A DNA stretch of 6,834 nucleotides from Blastococcus sp. CT_GayMR20 (lineage in GTDB: Bacteria; Actinomycetota; Actinomycetes; Mycobacteriales; Geodermatophilaceae): NCBI RefSeq assembly GCF_004570345.1, contig NZ_SPQM01000198.1, positions 1 to 6,834 on the forward strand, read 5' to 3'. The position numbers were made by a program, and so were the translations under genes. Shown in pieces: positions 1-6,065 of this stretch (the first letter of the stretch is position 1; each line of letters starts with the position of its first letter). The notes beneath the pieces are model-generated. The model did no database searches, was not told where the DNA came from, and worked only from the letters and a program-made list of their open reading frames with translations.

Positions 1-1819
1 TCGCGGTGAAGGTGGCCTCCTGGTCCCGCCATTGGTCGATGAGGACCGTGTCGTCGATGTACACCCGGATGCCGTCGTCGGCCTGGGCGGTGAACGTGTA
101 CGTCGCCGCGGTCGGGAAGTCGATAGAGCCGGCGAAGCGGGCCGACCAGTTGTCGGCCGGGATACCGGTCGCCGGTGCAGCCAGGGCCCAGTCCTTGTTG
201 AGCATCGGACCGGCCTCGCAGGAGGTCGCGGCGGGAGTGCCGGTCAACGTCGTGTTCGCGAAGTACGTCGCCGTGTACTGCCCGGTCGCGCAGCCGCCCG
301 GCGGCGGCGGCGGAGGCGGCGGCGGCGGTGTGCCGCCGGCGTAGGCGATGCGGCGGATGCTGCCGGTGAAGTCGACGTAGAAGAGCTCCCCGGCGGGGGA
401 CATCTCGACGTCGACCACCGCCCGGGCCGGCGAGACGAACGGCCGCGCCGACGCGACGCTGGGCTGCCCGTCGGCGCCCAGGGTCATCACGAAGATGCAG
501 TCCCGGGCGTAGTCGGCGAAGAAGGCCGCCCCGTTGTACTCGGCGGGGTAGGGGCTTCCCGTGGTCTTCGCGAACGTGACACCGGACGCGGACGCGCCGT
601 TGGCGGTGGCGCAGTTGTCCGCCGCGTTCATCCTTCCGCCGTGCGGATAGGAGATGTAGGGCTTGGTATCGACGTTCGCTGCGTACAGCCCCTCGCAGAT
701 GTTGAGGTTCGTGTTGTCGTACTCGGTGTTGCGGACCGGCCCCTCGTAGCAGGGCCAGCCGAAGTTGGTCATGCCGCCGGTCGGGTTGACCAGACGGTTG
801 AGCTCTTCCGTCGTGGCCCAGCCCACGTCGCTGATCCACAGCTCGTTCGTGCCCGGCCGCATGCCCATGCGGAAGGGATTGCGCAGGCCGTACGCGACGA
901 TCCGCTGGGCGTTCGGGTCGGCCGCACCGATGTTCGGGTTGCCGGCCGCGGCCGCGCCGGTGTCGGGGTTGATCCGGATGACCGTGCCGCTCAGGGACGT
1001 GGGGTCGCCCGTGGTGCGCAGGTCCTGCGACCGGAGGGCGCCGCCCTCGGCGGTCGGCGCCGTGATCCCACCCGGATCGTTGCAGGGATTCTTGGCGGGG
1101 TAGCCCGTCTGGCCGTAGTCGACGAAGTCGAAGCTCGCCCCGTCACCGCCGGAGGCGTACAGCGCACCGTCGTTGCCGAAGACCAGGTCACCGGCGCTGT
1201 GGCTCGGGAACTGCTGGCACCAGTCGTGGATCAGATCGGTCTTCGTGGTCGTGGCGGTGCCCGGGTTCGCGAGGTTGAGCGTGAACTTCACCAGCTTGCT
1301 GCTCACGACGCAGCCGTCGGTCGTCGCGCCGGGTGGATTGGGGCAGCCGTCGCTGTCCGCTCCCGCAACGCCCCACCGCGGCATCGGGCCGGCGCCCGGG
1401 CCGGGGTTGGTCCCGGTCCCGGGGAGCTGGCTGTCGAAGGCGTACATCGCGTAGATGAACGGACGGCCGGGGAATCCCGGGTCCACGGCCAGACCGAGGA
1501 ACCCGCGGTCCCAGAAGCTGTGGGTCTCCGTGCGCAGGTCCACCACCTGCGTCGCGGTGGTGTCGGTCAGGCTGTCGAACATCTGCACGGTGCCGCGCTT
1601 CTCGGCGACGAAGACCCTGCCGTCCGGGGCGAACTTCACCGCCGTCGGGTTGGCGAGGCCGCCGAACGCCTGCACCTCGGAGAACCCCGCAGGCAGCGCG
1701 GCGGCAGGCTGCGCCGACTGGATCACCGTCAGCACGGACACCGCCAGCACGAAGGCCCCCGTCGCGGCGAGTCCCTTGAGGCGGCTGATCGTCCCCGACG
1801 AACGCCTTGCACCGATCAT
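1..1819 (-). CDS. Secreted PQQ-dependent sugar dehydrogenase (GSDH type) with C-terminal PA14 domain, 3' end cut off by window
   Basis: The frame is open from the ATG at 1819 to the window edge (606 codons, no stop), so the C-terminus is missing. Residues 1-41 look like a Sec signal peptide: basic N-region, hydrophobic core around 17-33, and an A-x-A type site near AQPAAA-LP. Residues about 44-495 match the glucose/sorbosone dehydrogenase beta-propeller family, with motifs NPTAVKFAPDGRVFVAE (57-73), WDRGFLGLAVDP (103-114), PSHSAGD (205-211), YGLRNPFR (310-317) and NFGWPCYEG (352-360). By analogy with soluble glucose dehydrogenase, His207 is the likely catalytic base and Arg313/Asn314 likely touch PQQ; these assignments are inferred. 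Ten prolines (498-507) lead into a partial PA14 domain from about 510, with the hallmark ADDGIRVYIDD around 580-590. Ten cysteines suggest disulfides in an exported protein. The sugar substrate is unknown. PA14 is a probable carbohydrate-binding module. The gene has its own Shine-Dalgarno and lies 210 nt from rnj, so it is probably a separate unit. Confidence 0.9.
   Translation of the reverse strand, partial: MIGARRSSGTISRLKGLAATGAFVLAVSVLTVIQSAQPAAALPAGFSEVQAFGGLANPTAVKFAPDGRVFVAEKRGTVQMFDSLTDTTATQVVDLRTETHSFWDRGFLGLAVDPGFPGRPFIYAMYAFDSQLPGTGTNPGPGAGPMPRWGVAGADSDGCPNPPGATTDGCVVSSKLVKFTLNLANPGTATTTKTDLIHDWCQQFPSHSAGDLVFGNDGALYASGGDGASFDFVDYGQTGYPAKNPCNDPGGITAPTAEGGALRSQDLRTTGDPTSLSGTVIRINPDTGAAAAGNPNIGAADPNAQRIVAYGLRNPFRMGMRPGTNELWISDVGWATTEELNRLVNPTGGMTNFGWPCYEGPVRNTEYDNTNLNICEGLYAANVDTKPYISYPHGGRMNAADNCATANGASASGVTFAKTTGSPYPAEYNGAAFFADYARDCIFVMTLGADGQPSVASARPFVSPARAVVDVEMSPAGELFYVDFTGSIRRIAYAGGTPPPPPPPPPPGGCATGQYTATYFANTTLTGTPAATSCEAGPMLNKDWALAAPATGIPADNWSARFAGSIDFPTAATYTFTAQADDGIRVYIDDTVLIDQWRDQEATFTA
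299..328 (-). repeat. Polyproline linker, CCG trinucleotide repeat
   Basis: In the dehydrogenase frame, four CCG codons, one CCT and five CCG codons encode ten consecutive prolines (residues 498-507). They sit exactly between the propeller and the PA14 domain, so they act as a rigid interdomain linker. Changes in copy number would be in steps of three and keep the frame. Runs of proline generally stall ribosomes and need EF-P. Confidence 0.9.
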
Positions 1820-1825
1820 GTCCGA

Positions 1826-1830
1826 CTCCC
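1826..1830 (-). promoter_or_regulatory. Ribosome binding site of the secreted dehydrogenase
   Basis: GGGAG lies 6 nt upstream of the ATG at 1819. This spacing supports that start, which also begins a proper signal peptide. Confidence 0.7.
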
Positions 1831-1874
1831 GTGACAGCGAACCCAACCGCGCTGGCGCACCGGTGGCGTCCGGG

Positions 1875-1880
1875 AAGCTA
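1875..1880 (-). promoter_or_regulatory. Possible -10 hexamer for the secreted dehydrogenase
   Basis: TAGCTT reads on the minus strand in the 210-nt gap between rnj and the dehydrogenase. Transcription from it would give a leader of about 49 nt. The best -35 at 17-18 nt (TTCCCG/TCCCGC) is poor. The rest of the gap (1820-2029) shows no gene and no terminator with a U-run. A short AT-richer patch at about 1902-1916 contains an AACGTT palindrome. Confidence 0.25.
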
Positions 1881-2029
1881 GCGTCGGTCGGCCCGTTGCG
1901 GGAACGTTATTGAGGCGCCATCACCCTCTTGCCCAGTTCTTTCACAGGGCGCTGACCAGCCATGACGCAGCGTGCCGGAGCGATGGCCCGCTCATCCGCG
2001 ACAGACATGCAGGCGGTCACTCCGCGTGG

Positions 2030-3730
2030 TCAGACCTCGAGGACCGTCGGGATGATCATCGGGCGCCGTCGATAGGTGTCCGACACCCACTTGCCGATCG
2101 TGCGGCGGATGACCTGCGAGAGCCGGTGCGGATCGATCTCGTCGTCCAGCAGCGCCCGCTTGAGGTTCTCCTCGACCAGCTGCAGTGCGCCGTCGAAGGC
2201 CGCGGGGTCGTCGGAGAACCCGCGGGTGGACAGGTGCAGATCGCGGACGATCGTCCGCGTGGAGAGCTCGATGACGACGGTCAGCGCCACGAAGCCCTCG
2301 TCACCGAGGATCCGGCGGGCCTGCAGCGACTCCTCGCCGACGTCGCCGACGTTGAGCCCGTCGACGTAGACGTTGCCGATCGGCACGCTGCCGACGATGG
2401 CGGCCTTGCCGTCGACGAGGTCCACGACCACCCCGTCCTCGGCGAGGATCACCCGGTCCCCGGTCATGCCGGTCTCCTCCGCCAGCGCGGCGTGCGCCCG
2501 CAGGTGCCGCCACTCGCCGTGCACCGGCATGAGGTACCGCGGCTTGGCGACGTTGAGCAGGGTGCGCAGCTCACCGGCGGGCGCGTGACCGGAGACGTGC
2601 ACCCGCGCGGTCTCCTTGTGCACCACCGTGGCGCCGAGCCGGGCCAGGCCGTTGATCACCTTGTAGACGGCGGTCTCGTTGCCGGGCACCAGGGACGACG
2701 CGAGGACGACGGTGTCGCCGGCCTCGATGGTGACCTGGTGGTGCTCGCCGCGCGCCATCCGGCCCAGCGCCGACAACGGCTCCCCCTGCGACCCGGTGCT
2801 GACGAGGACGACCTGCTCCGGTGGCATGGCCGCGGCCTCGTCGAGCGAGACCATCAGTCCCGGCGCCACGCGGAGCAGGCCGAGGTCGCGGGCGACGCCC
2901 ATGTTGCGGACCATCGACCGGCCCACCAGCGCGACCTTGCGCCGGTGCGACTCGGCGCAGTCGAGCACCTGCTGGATGCGGTGCACGTGGCTGGCGAAGC
3001 TGGAGACGATCAGCCGCTGCGACGCACGGGCGAAGACGTCGTCCAACACGGGGCCGATGCTGCGCTCGGGGGTGACGAAGCCGGGGACCTCGGCGTTGGT
3101 GGAGTCCGACAGCAGCAGGTCGATCCCCGCCAGGCCGAGGCGGGCGAACGCGCCCAGATCGGTGAGGACGCCGTCCAGCGGCAGCTGGTCCATCTTGAAG
3201 TCGCCGGTGTGCACGAGGGTGCCGGCCGGGGTGTGCACGGCGACGGCGAGCGCGTCGGGGATCGAGTGGTTCACCGAGACGAACTCGCAGTGGAAGTGCC
3301 CGGCCAGGTGGTCGTCGCCCGCGGCGACCTCGACGAGCGTCGGGTCGATGCGGTGTTCGCGCAGCTTGGCCGCGACCAGCGCCAGGGTGAAGCGGGATCC
3401 GACGAGCGGGATGTCGCCGCGCAGCCGCAGCAGGTACGGGATCGCCCCGATGTGGTCCTCGTGGCCGTGCGTGAGGACGACGGCCGCGATGTCGTCGAGG
3501 CGGTGCTCGATGACCCCGAAGTCGGGGAGGATCAGGTCGACGCCGGGCTGCTCCGGCTCGGGGAACAGGACGCCGCAGTCGATGACCAGCAGCTGGCCGT
3601 CGAACTCCAGCACGGCCATGTTGCGGCCGATCTCGCCGAGTCCGCCCAGCGCCATCACCCGCAGACCGCCCGCGGGGAGCGGCGGCGGGGCCTTCAGGTC
3701 CAGGTGCGGTTGCGTGACCTGTCCACTCAC
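2030..3730 (-). CDS. rnj: Ribonuclease J (metallo-beta-lactamase / beta-CASP RNase)
   Basis: This 566-residue protein is full length for bacterial RNase J, an endo- and 5'-3' exoribonuclease that processes rRNA and degrades mRNA in the cytoplasm. The metallo-beta-lactamase core carries the zinc motif HGHEDH (88-93), His155 in NHSIPD, HTGDFK (174-179, Asp177), and late ligands in HVSGHA (378-383) and MPVHGE (402-407, His404). The beta-CASP insertion lies at roughly 220-370 and includes the STGSQGEP signature (311-318). The C-terminal domain follows from about 450. All expected catalytic residues are present. Translation starts at a GTG at 3730, preceded 4 nt away by a perfect AGGAGG. That GTG overlaps the stop codon of a 26-codon reading frame leading back to dapA. 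A dapA-rnj order is also found in mycobacteria, so cotranscription with dapA is likely. Confidence 0.97.
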   Translation of the reverse strand: MSGQVTQPHLDLKAPPPLPAGGLRVMALGGLGEIGRNMAVLEFDGQLLVIDCGVLFPEPEQPGVDLILPDFGVIEHRLDDIAAVVLTHGHEDHIGAIPYLLRLRGDIPLVGSRFTLALVAAKLREHRIDPTLVEVAAGDDHLAGHFHCEFVSVNHSIPDALAVAVHTPAGTLVHTGDFKMDQLPLDGVLTDLGAFARLGLAGIDLLLSDSTNAEVPGFVTPERSIGPVLDDVFARASQRLIVSSFASHVHRIQQVLDCAESHRRKVALVGRSMVRNMGVARDLGLLRVAPGLMVSLDEAAAMPPEQVVLVSTGSQGEPLSALGRMARGEHHQVTIEAGDTVVLASSLVPGNETAVYKVINGLARLGATVVHKETARVHVSGHAPAGELRTLLNVAKPRYLMPVHGEWRHLRAHAALAEETGMTGDRVILAEDGVVVDLVDGKAAIVGSVPIGNVYVDGLNVGDVGEESLQARRILGDEGFVALTVVIELSTRTIVRDLHLSTRGFSDDPAAFDGALQLVEENLKRALLDDEIDPHRLSQVIRRTIGKWVSDTYRRRPMIIPTVLEV

Positions 3731-3807
3731 GAGACCTCCTCGCCGGCGCTCGGCGGACCCGTTCGTGCCACTGCTGCGTCCATCGGTGAGCTCGCAAGCT
3801 CGCTCAC
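3727..3807 (-). CDS. Putative 26-residue micro-ORF bridging dapA and rnj
   Basis: A GTG-started frame of 26 codons plus TGA fills the dapA-rnj gap exactly. Its GTG (3807-3805) overlaps the dapA TGA in a GTGA arrangement, and its own TGA (3729-3727) overlaps the rnj GTG in the same way. GGAGG at 3821-3817, 9 nt upstream, is a well-placed Shine-Dalgarno. The peptide begins MSELASSPMDAA and ends PPSAGEEVS; it is hydrophilic, with no membrane segment, cysteine or known domain. I do not recognise it. It could be a real small protein, a leader whose translation couples dapA to rnj, or a chance frame. Stop-free runs of this length are common at this GC content, so the support comes from the two exact 4-nt overlaps and the two SD sites, not from length. 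Confidence 0.45.
   Translation of the reverse strand: MSELASSPMDAAVARTGPPSAGEEVS
3735..3740 (-). promoter_or_regulatory. Ribosome binding site of rnj
   Basis: AGGAGG sits 4 nt before the GTG at 3730. It is a perfect anti-SD match and fixes the rnj start. It lies inside the last codons of the upstream 26-codon ORF (Gly-Glu-Glu-Val), so translation of that ORF would pass over it. Confidence 0.8.
3786..3807 (-). other. Inverted repeat at the dapA stop / micro-ORF start
   Basis: GTGAGC and GCTCAC form a perfect 6-bp stem around a 10-nt loop. An alternative inner hairpin is GAGCT-TGCG-AGCTC. The 5' arm contains the dapA stop and the micro-ORF GTG, so folding would hide that start unless a ribosome finishing dapA opens it. 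No U-run follows, so it does not look like an intrinsic terminator. Confidence 0.4.
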
Positions 3808-4703
3808 AGGTGGATGCCTCCGGCGGCCAGGTCCTTCCGCAGCTGCGCGACCTGCTCGGGGGTGGCGTCGACGAGGGGCGGACGGACCGGGCCGGCGGGG
3901 AGGTGCAGCTCCTTGAGCGCGGCCTTGACCATCATGGCGCCCTGGCCGCCGCCCATGATCCCGGAGTAGACCGGCAGCAGGCTCTCGTTGACCGCCCGCG
4001 CCTTGACCAGGTCGCCGGACTCCACCGCCGCGATGAGCTCGGCCAGCCGCGGGCCCACCAGGTGCCCCACCACGCTGACGACCCCGACCGCGCCGATCGC
4101 GAGCAGCGGCAGGTTCAGCATGTCCTCGCCGCTGTAGTAGACCAGATCGGTGCGGGCCAGGGTCCAGGCGACGTCCCCGAGGTTCCCCTTGGCGTCCTTC
4201 ACCGCGACGATCCGCGGGTGCTCCGCGAGCCGGACGAGGGTGTCCACCTCGATCGGCACGATCGAGCGCGGCGGGATGTCGTAGAGCATGACCGGCAGGT
4301 CGGTGGCGTCCGCGATGGCGGTGAAGTGGCGGAGGAGCCCGGCCTGGGACGGCCGGTTGTAGTACGGCGTCACGGCGAGCAGGCCGTGGACGCCCAGCCG
4401 CTCGGCCGACCGCACGTTCTCGATGGAGTGCGCGGTGTCGTTGGTCCCGATGCCGGCGACGACGACGGCGCGGTCACCGACGGCGTCCAGGACCGCCTCG
4501 AGCAGGGTGTGCTGCTCGGCGTCGCTCACCGTGGGCGCCTCGCCGGTGGTGCCGAGCACGACCAGGCCGTCGTGGGCGCCGCGGTCCACGAGATGCGCGG
4601 CCAGCTCCTGGGCCCCGGCGAGGTCGACCGAGCCGTCCTCGGTGAACGGGGTCACCATCGCCGTGAGGACGCGCCCGAAGGGCCGGGCCGGGTCGCTGCT
4701 CAT
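3804..4703 (-). CDS. dapA: 4-hydroxy-tetrahydrodipicolinate synthase (DapA)
   Basis: This 299-residue cytoplasmic enzyme condenses pyruvate with aspartate semialdehyde, the first step committed to diaminopimelate (cell wall) and lysine. It is a typical full-length TIM-barrel aldolase of the DHDPS family. The Schiff-base lysine is Lys169 in VAVKDAKG. Tyr141 in LYDIPPRS, Thr52/Thr53 in GTTGE (51-55) and Tyr115 in PYYNRP (113-118) form the proton relay, and Arg146 should bind the aspartate semialdehyde carboxylate; numbering follows alignment by eye to the E. coli enzyme. Start is the ATG at 4703. No Shine-Dalgarno precedes it; instead TAGATT lies 6 nt upstream and overlaps the dfrA stop codon, suggesting a leaderless transcript. 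dfrA ends 9 nt upstream. Downstream the gene is followed by the micro-ORF and rnj. Confidence 0.97.
   Translation of the reverse strand: MSSDPARPFGRVLTAMVTPFTEDGSVDLAGAQELAAHLVDRGAHDGLVVLGTTGEAPTVSDAEQHTLLEAVLDAVGDRAVVVAGIGTNDTAHSIENVRSAERLGVHGLLAVTPYYNRPSQAGLLRHFTAIADATDLPVMLYDIPPRSIVPIEVDTLVRLAEHPRIVAVKDAKGNLGDVAWTLARTDLVYYSGEDMLNLPLLAIGAVGVVSVVGHLVGPRLAELIAAVESGDLVKARAVNESLLPVYSGIMGGGQGAMMVKAALKELHLPAGPVRPPLVDATPEQVAQLRKDLAAGGIHL
3817..3821 (-). promoter_or_regulatory. Shine-Dalgarno upstream of the micro-ORF
   Basis: GGAGG lies 9 nt before the GTG at 3807. It also encodes part of a Gly-Gly pair near the C-terminus of DapA, so its use as a ribosome-binding site is inferred from spacing alone. 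Confidence 0.4.
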
Positions 4704-4709
4704 GGGGAG

Positions 4710-4715
4710 AATCTA
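4710..4715 (-). promoter_or_regulatory. Likely -10 element of a leaderless dapA transcript
   Basis: TAGATT fits the actinobacterial TANNNT -10 consensus. It is followed by CTCCCC (6 nt) and then the dapA ATG, which puts the expected transcription start on the A of ATG. Its first three bases are the dfrA stop codon TAG. No convincing -35 is visible. Confidence 0.5.
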
Positions 4716-5219
4716 CCCAGCGGGGGCGACGGTCCCTCGTCCGTACTCCGACACGGCGTACCGCAGACCGGACGACGACGTCGACCAGCCCTCGGCCGGT
4801 GACCGCTCGTCCAGCCGCCACTCGCCGCCGATCCCCGGCGCGAAGGTGTCGCCGTCGACGACGACGTCCACGTCGGTGACGACCAGCCGGTCGGCGTGCG
4901 GCAGGAAGGCCGTGTAGACCGCTCCCCCACCGATCACCCAGAACGACTCGTGCTCGGCGAGCACCTGCGCCACCGAGCCGGTCCGGTGCGCCCCGTCGGC
5001 CGACCACCGCGGGTCCGTCGTCAGGACGACGTTGGTGCGCCCGGGCAGCGGACGGAAGCGGTCGGGCAGCGATTCCCAGGTGCGGCGGCCCATCACCACG
5101 GTGGCGCCCATGGTGAGCCGGCGGAACAGCGCCATGTCCTCCGGCAGGTGCCAGGGCAGACCGCCGTCGGCGCCGATCACGCCGTTCCGGGCCTGCGCCC
5201 AGATCAGCCCGACCCTCAC
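4713..5219 (-). CDS. dfrA: Dihydrofolate reductase
   Basis: This 168-residue enzyme reduces dihydrofolate to tetrahydrofolate with NADPH and is the usual target of trimethoprim-type inhibitors. Its N-terminus, [20 protein letters not shown] (3-22), closely resembles mycobacterial DfrA. The substrate acid is Asp28 in LPWHLPED (21-28), matching E. coli Asp27. Cofactor motifs are GRRTWES (44-50) and VIGGG (95-99); LPGR (58-61) supplies the folate-binding arginine and Thr115 matches E. coli Thr113. The start is the GTG at 5219, which overlaps the thyA TGA by 4 nt (GTGA). The frame stays open further upstream to 5717, but that part is the shadow of thyA. No Shine-Dalgarno is seen, so translation probably depends on coupling to thyA, whose product dihydrofolate this enzyme recycles. 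Confidence 0.96.
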   Translation of the reverse strand: MRVGLIWAQARNGVIGADGGLPWHLPEDMALFRRLTMGATVVMGRRTWESLPDRFRPLPGRTNVVLTTDPRWSADGAHRTGSVAQVLAEHESFWVIGGGAVYTAFLPHADRLVVTDVDVVVDGDTFAPGIGGEWRLDERSPAEGWSTSSSGLRYAVSEYGRGTVAPAG

Positions 5220-6022
5220 ACCGCCACGGCTGCCCGGATCGCCGGGTGCGGGTCGTAGTCGCGGACGGTGAAGTGCTCGTGGGTGTAGTCGAACAGGGAG
5301 GGGGCGGGCGCCACCTCCAGCGTCGGGAACGGCCGCACCTCGCGGGAGAGCTGCTCGGTGACCTGGGCGGTGTGGTTGCTGTAGATGTGGCAGTCGCCGC
5401 CGACCCAGATGAAGTCGCCCGGCGCCAGGCCCACCTGGTCGGCGACCATGCGCGTGAGCAGCGCGTAGCTGGCGATGTTGAACGGGACGCCGAGGAACAT
5501 GTCGGCGCTGCGCTGGTACAGCTGGCAGGAGAGCCTGCCGTCGGCGACGTAGAACTGGAAGAGCGCGTGGCAGGGCGCCAGGGCCATGTCGGGCAGGGCC
5601 CCGACGTTCCAGGCCGACACGATCATGCGGCGGGAGTCGGGATCGGAGCGCAGCGTCGACAGGATCGCCGAGATCTGGTCGATCTGCTGTCCGTCGGGCG
5701 CGGGCCAGGACCGCCACTGCACGCCGTAGACCGGACCGAGCTCACCGTCCGGCGAGGCCCACTCGTCCCAGATGGTCACGCCGTGGTCGCGCAGCCAGCC
5801 GACGTTGCTGTCGCCGCGCAGGAACCACAGCAGCTCGACGGCGATCGACTTGAAGTGGACCTTCTTCGTCGTCACCAGCGGGAAGCTCTCCGACAGGTCG
5901 TAGCGCAGCCGCTCACCGAAGAGGCTGACGGTGCCGGTGCCGGTGCGGTCCTGCTTCGGCGTCCCCTGCTCCAGGATGCGCCGCAGGAGGTCCTCGTACT
6001 GGGTGTCGATCGCGCCTGCCAC
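5216..6022 (-). CDS. thyA: Thymidylate synthase, classical folate-oxidising type (ThyA)
   Basis: This 268-residue enzyme methylates dUMP to dTMP using methylene-tetrahydrofolate as carbon and hydride donor and releases dihydrofolate. It is close to the usual 264 residues and highly similar to mycobacterial ThyA. The nucleophile is Cys151 in [11 protein letters not shown] (149-159). Phosphate-binding arginines are Arg26 (DRTGTGT) and Arg131/Arg132 of the partner subunit, plus Arg171 in [13 protein letters not shown]; Asn182 and His212/Tyr214 (GGDCHIY) contact dUMP. The C-terminal AVAV closes the active site in the family. Start is a GTG at 6022. The 36-nt gap from thyX contains no Shine-Dalgarno, but TACCCT lies 7 nt before the GTG, which suggests leaderless initiation. 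dfrA overlaps the stop codon. Confidence 0.97.
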   Translation of the reverse strand: MAGAIDTQYEDLLRRILEQGTPKQDRTGTGTVSLFGERLRYDLSESFPLVTTKKVHFKSIAVELLWFLRGDSNVGWLRDHGVTIWDEWASPDGELGPVYGVQWRSWPAPDGQQIDQISAILSTLRSDPDSRRMIVSAWNVGALPDMALAPCHALFQFYVADGRLSCQLYQRSADMFLGVPFNIASYALLTRMVADQVGLAPGDFIWVGGDCHIYSNHTAQVTEQLSREVRPFPTLEVAPAPSLFDYTHEHFTVRDYDPHPAIRAAVAV

Positions 6023-6065
6023 GGGCCCGAGGGTACGGGGGGAAGGCGACGGGAACCCTCAGCCC
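6023..6065 (-). other. Hairpin across the thyX-thyA junction
   Basis: In the minus-strand RNA, GGGC (6065-6062) pairs with GCCC (6026-6023) and GAGGGT (6060-6055) pairs with ACCCTC (6034-6029). The two helices are separated by a 1x2 internal loop, and the loop at the tip is 20 nt. The 5' arm includes the thyX stop codon, and the 3' arm ends directly before the thyA GTG. There is no U-run after it, so it is not a standard intrinsic terminator. It could separate thyX from thyA expression or stabilise the thyX mRNA end. Confidence 0.45.
6030..6035 (-). promoter_or_regulatory. Possible -10 element of a leaderless thyA transcript
   Basis: TACCCT fits TANNNT and is followed by CGGGCCC (7 nt) and the thyA GTG. 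The surrounding leader is C-rich and has no purine-rich ribosome-binding site. No -35 match is visible. The hexamer lies in the 3' arm of an inverted repeat. Confidence 0.4.

Noticed and set aside
1762..1819. Tat signal for the secreted dehydrogenase
   Set aside because: There is an Arg-Arg at residues 5-6, but the following residues (Ser-Ser-Gly-Thr) do not fit the S/T-R-R-x-F-L-K motif, so a Sec signal is more likely.
32..1834. 600-codon open frame on the plus strand opposite the secreted dehydrogenase
   Set aside because: The predicted protein is low-complexity Arg/Gly/Val/Asp-rich with no domain. It is the complement shadow of a gene with clear signal peptide, GSDH and PA14 motifs.
1901..1916. 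ECF sigma-factor type promoter (GGAAC at 1901-1905 on the plus strand)
   Set aside because: No matching -10 at the expected 16-17 nt spacing, and there is no plus-strand gene for it to serve.
1820..2029. Intrinsic terminator after rnj
   Set aside because: Only weak short stems such as CGCTG/CAGCG are present, and none is followed by a U-run. Termination here may be Rho-dependent or absent.
1910..3916. 668-codon plus-strand frame
   Set aside because: It lies opposite rnj and is rich in His/Arg/Asp/Val without recognisable motifs. RNase J on the other strand has all its catalytic residues.
2679..4802. 707-codon plus-strand frame
   Set aside because: It runs opposite rnj and dapA together, crosses the gene junction, and has a shadow-type composition.
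4713..5717. Long 334-codon form of dfrA
   Set aside because: Only the last 168 residues are dihydrofolate reductase. The upstream part is an out-of-frame reading of thyA, and a GTG at 5219 gives a normal-length enzyme.
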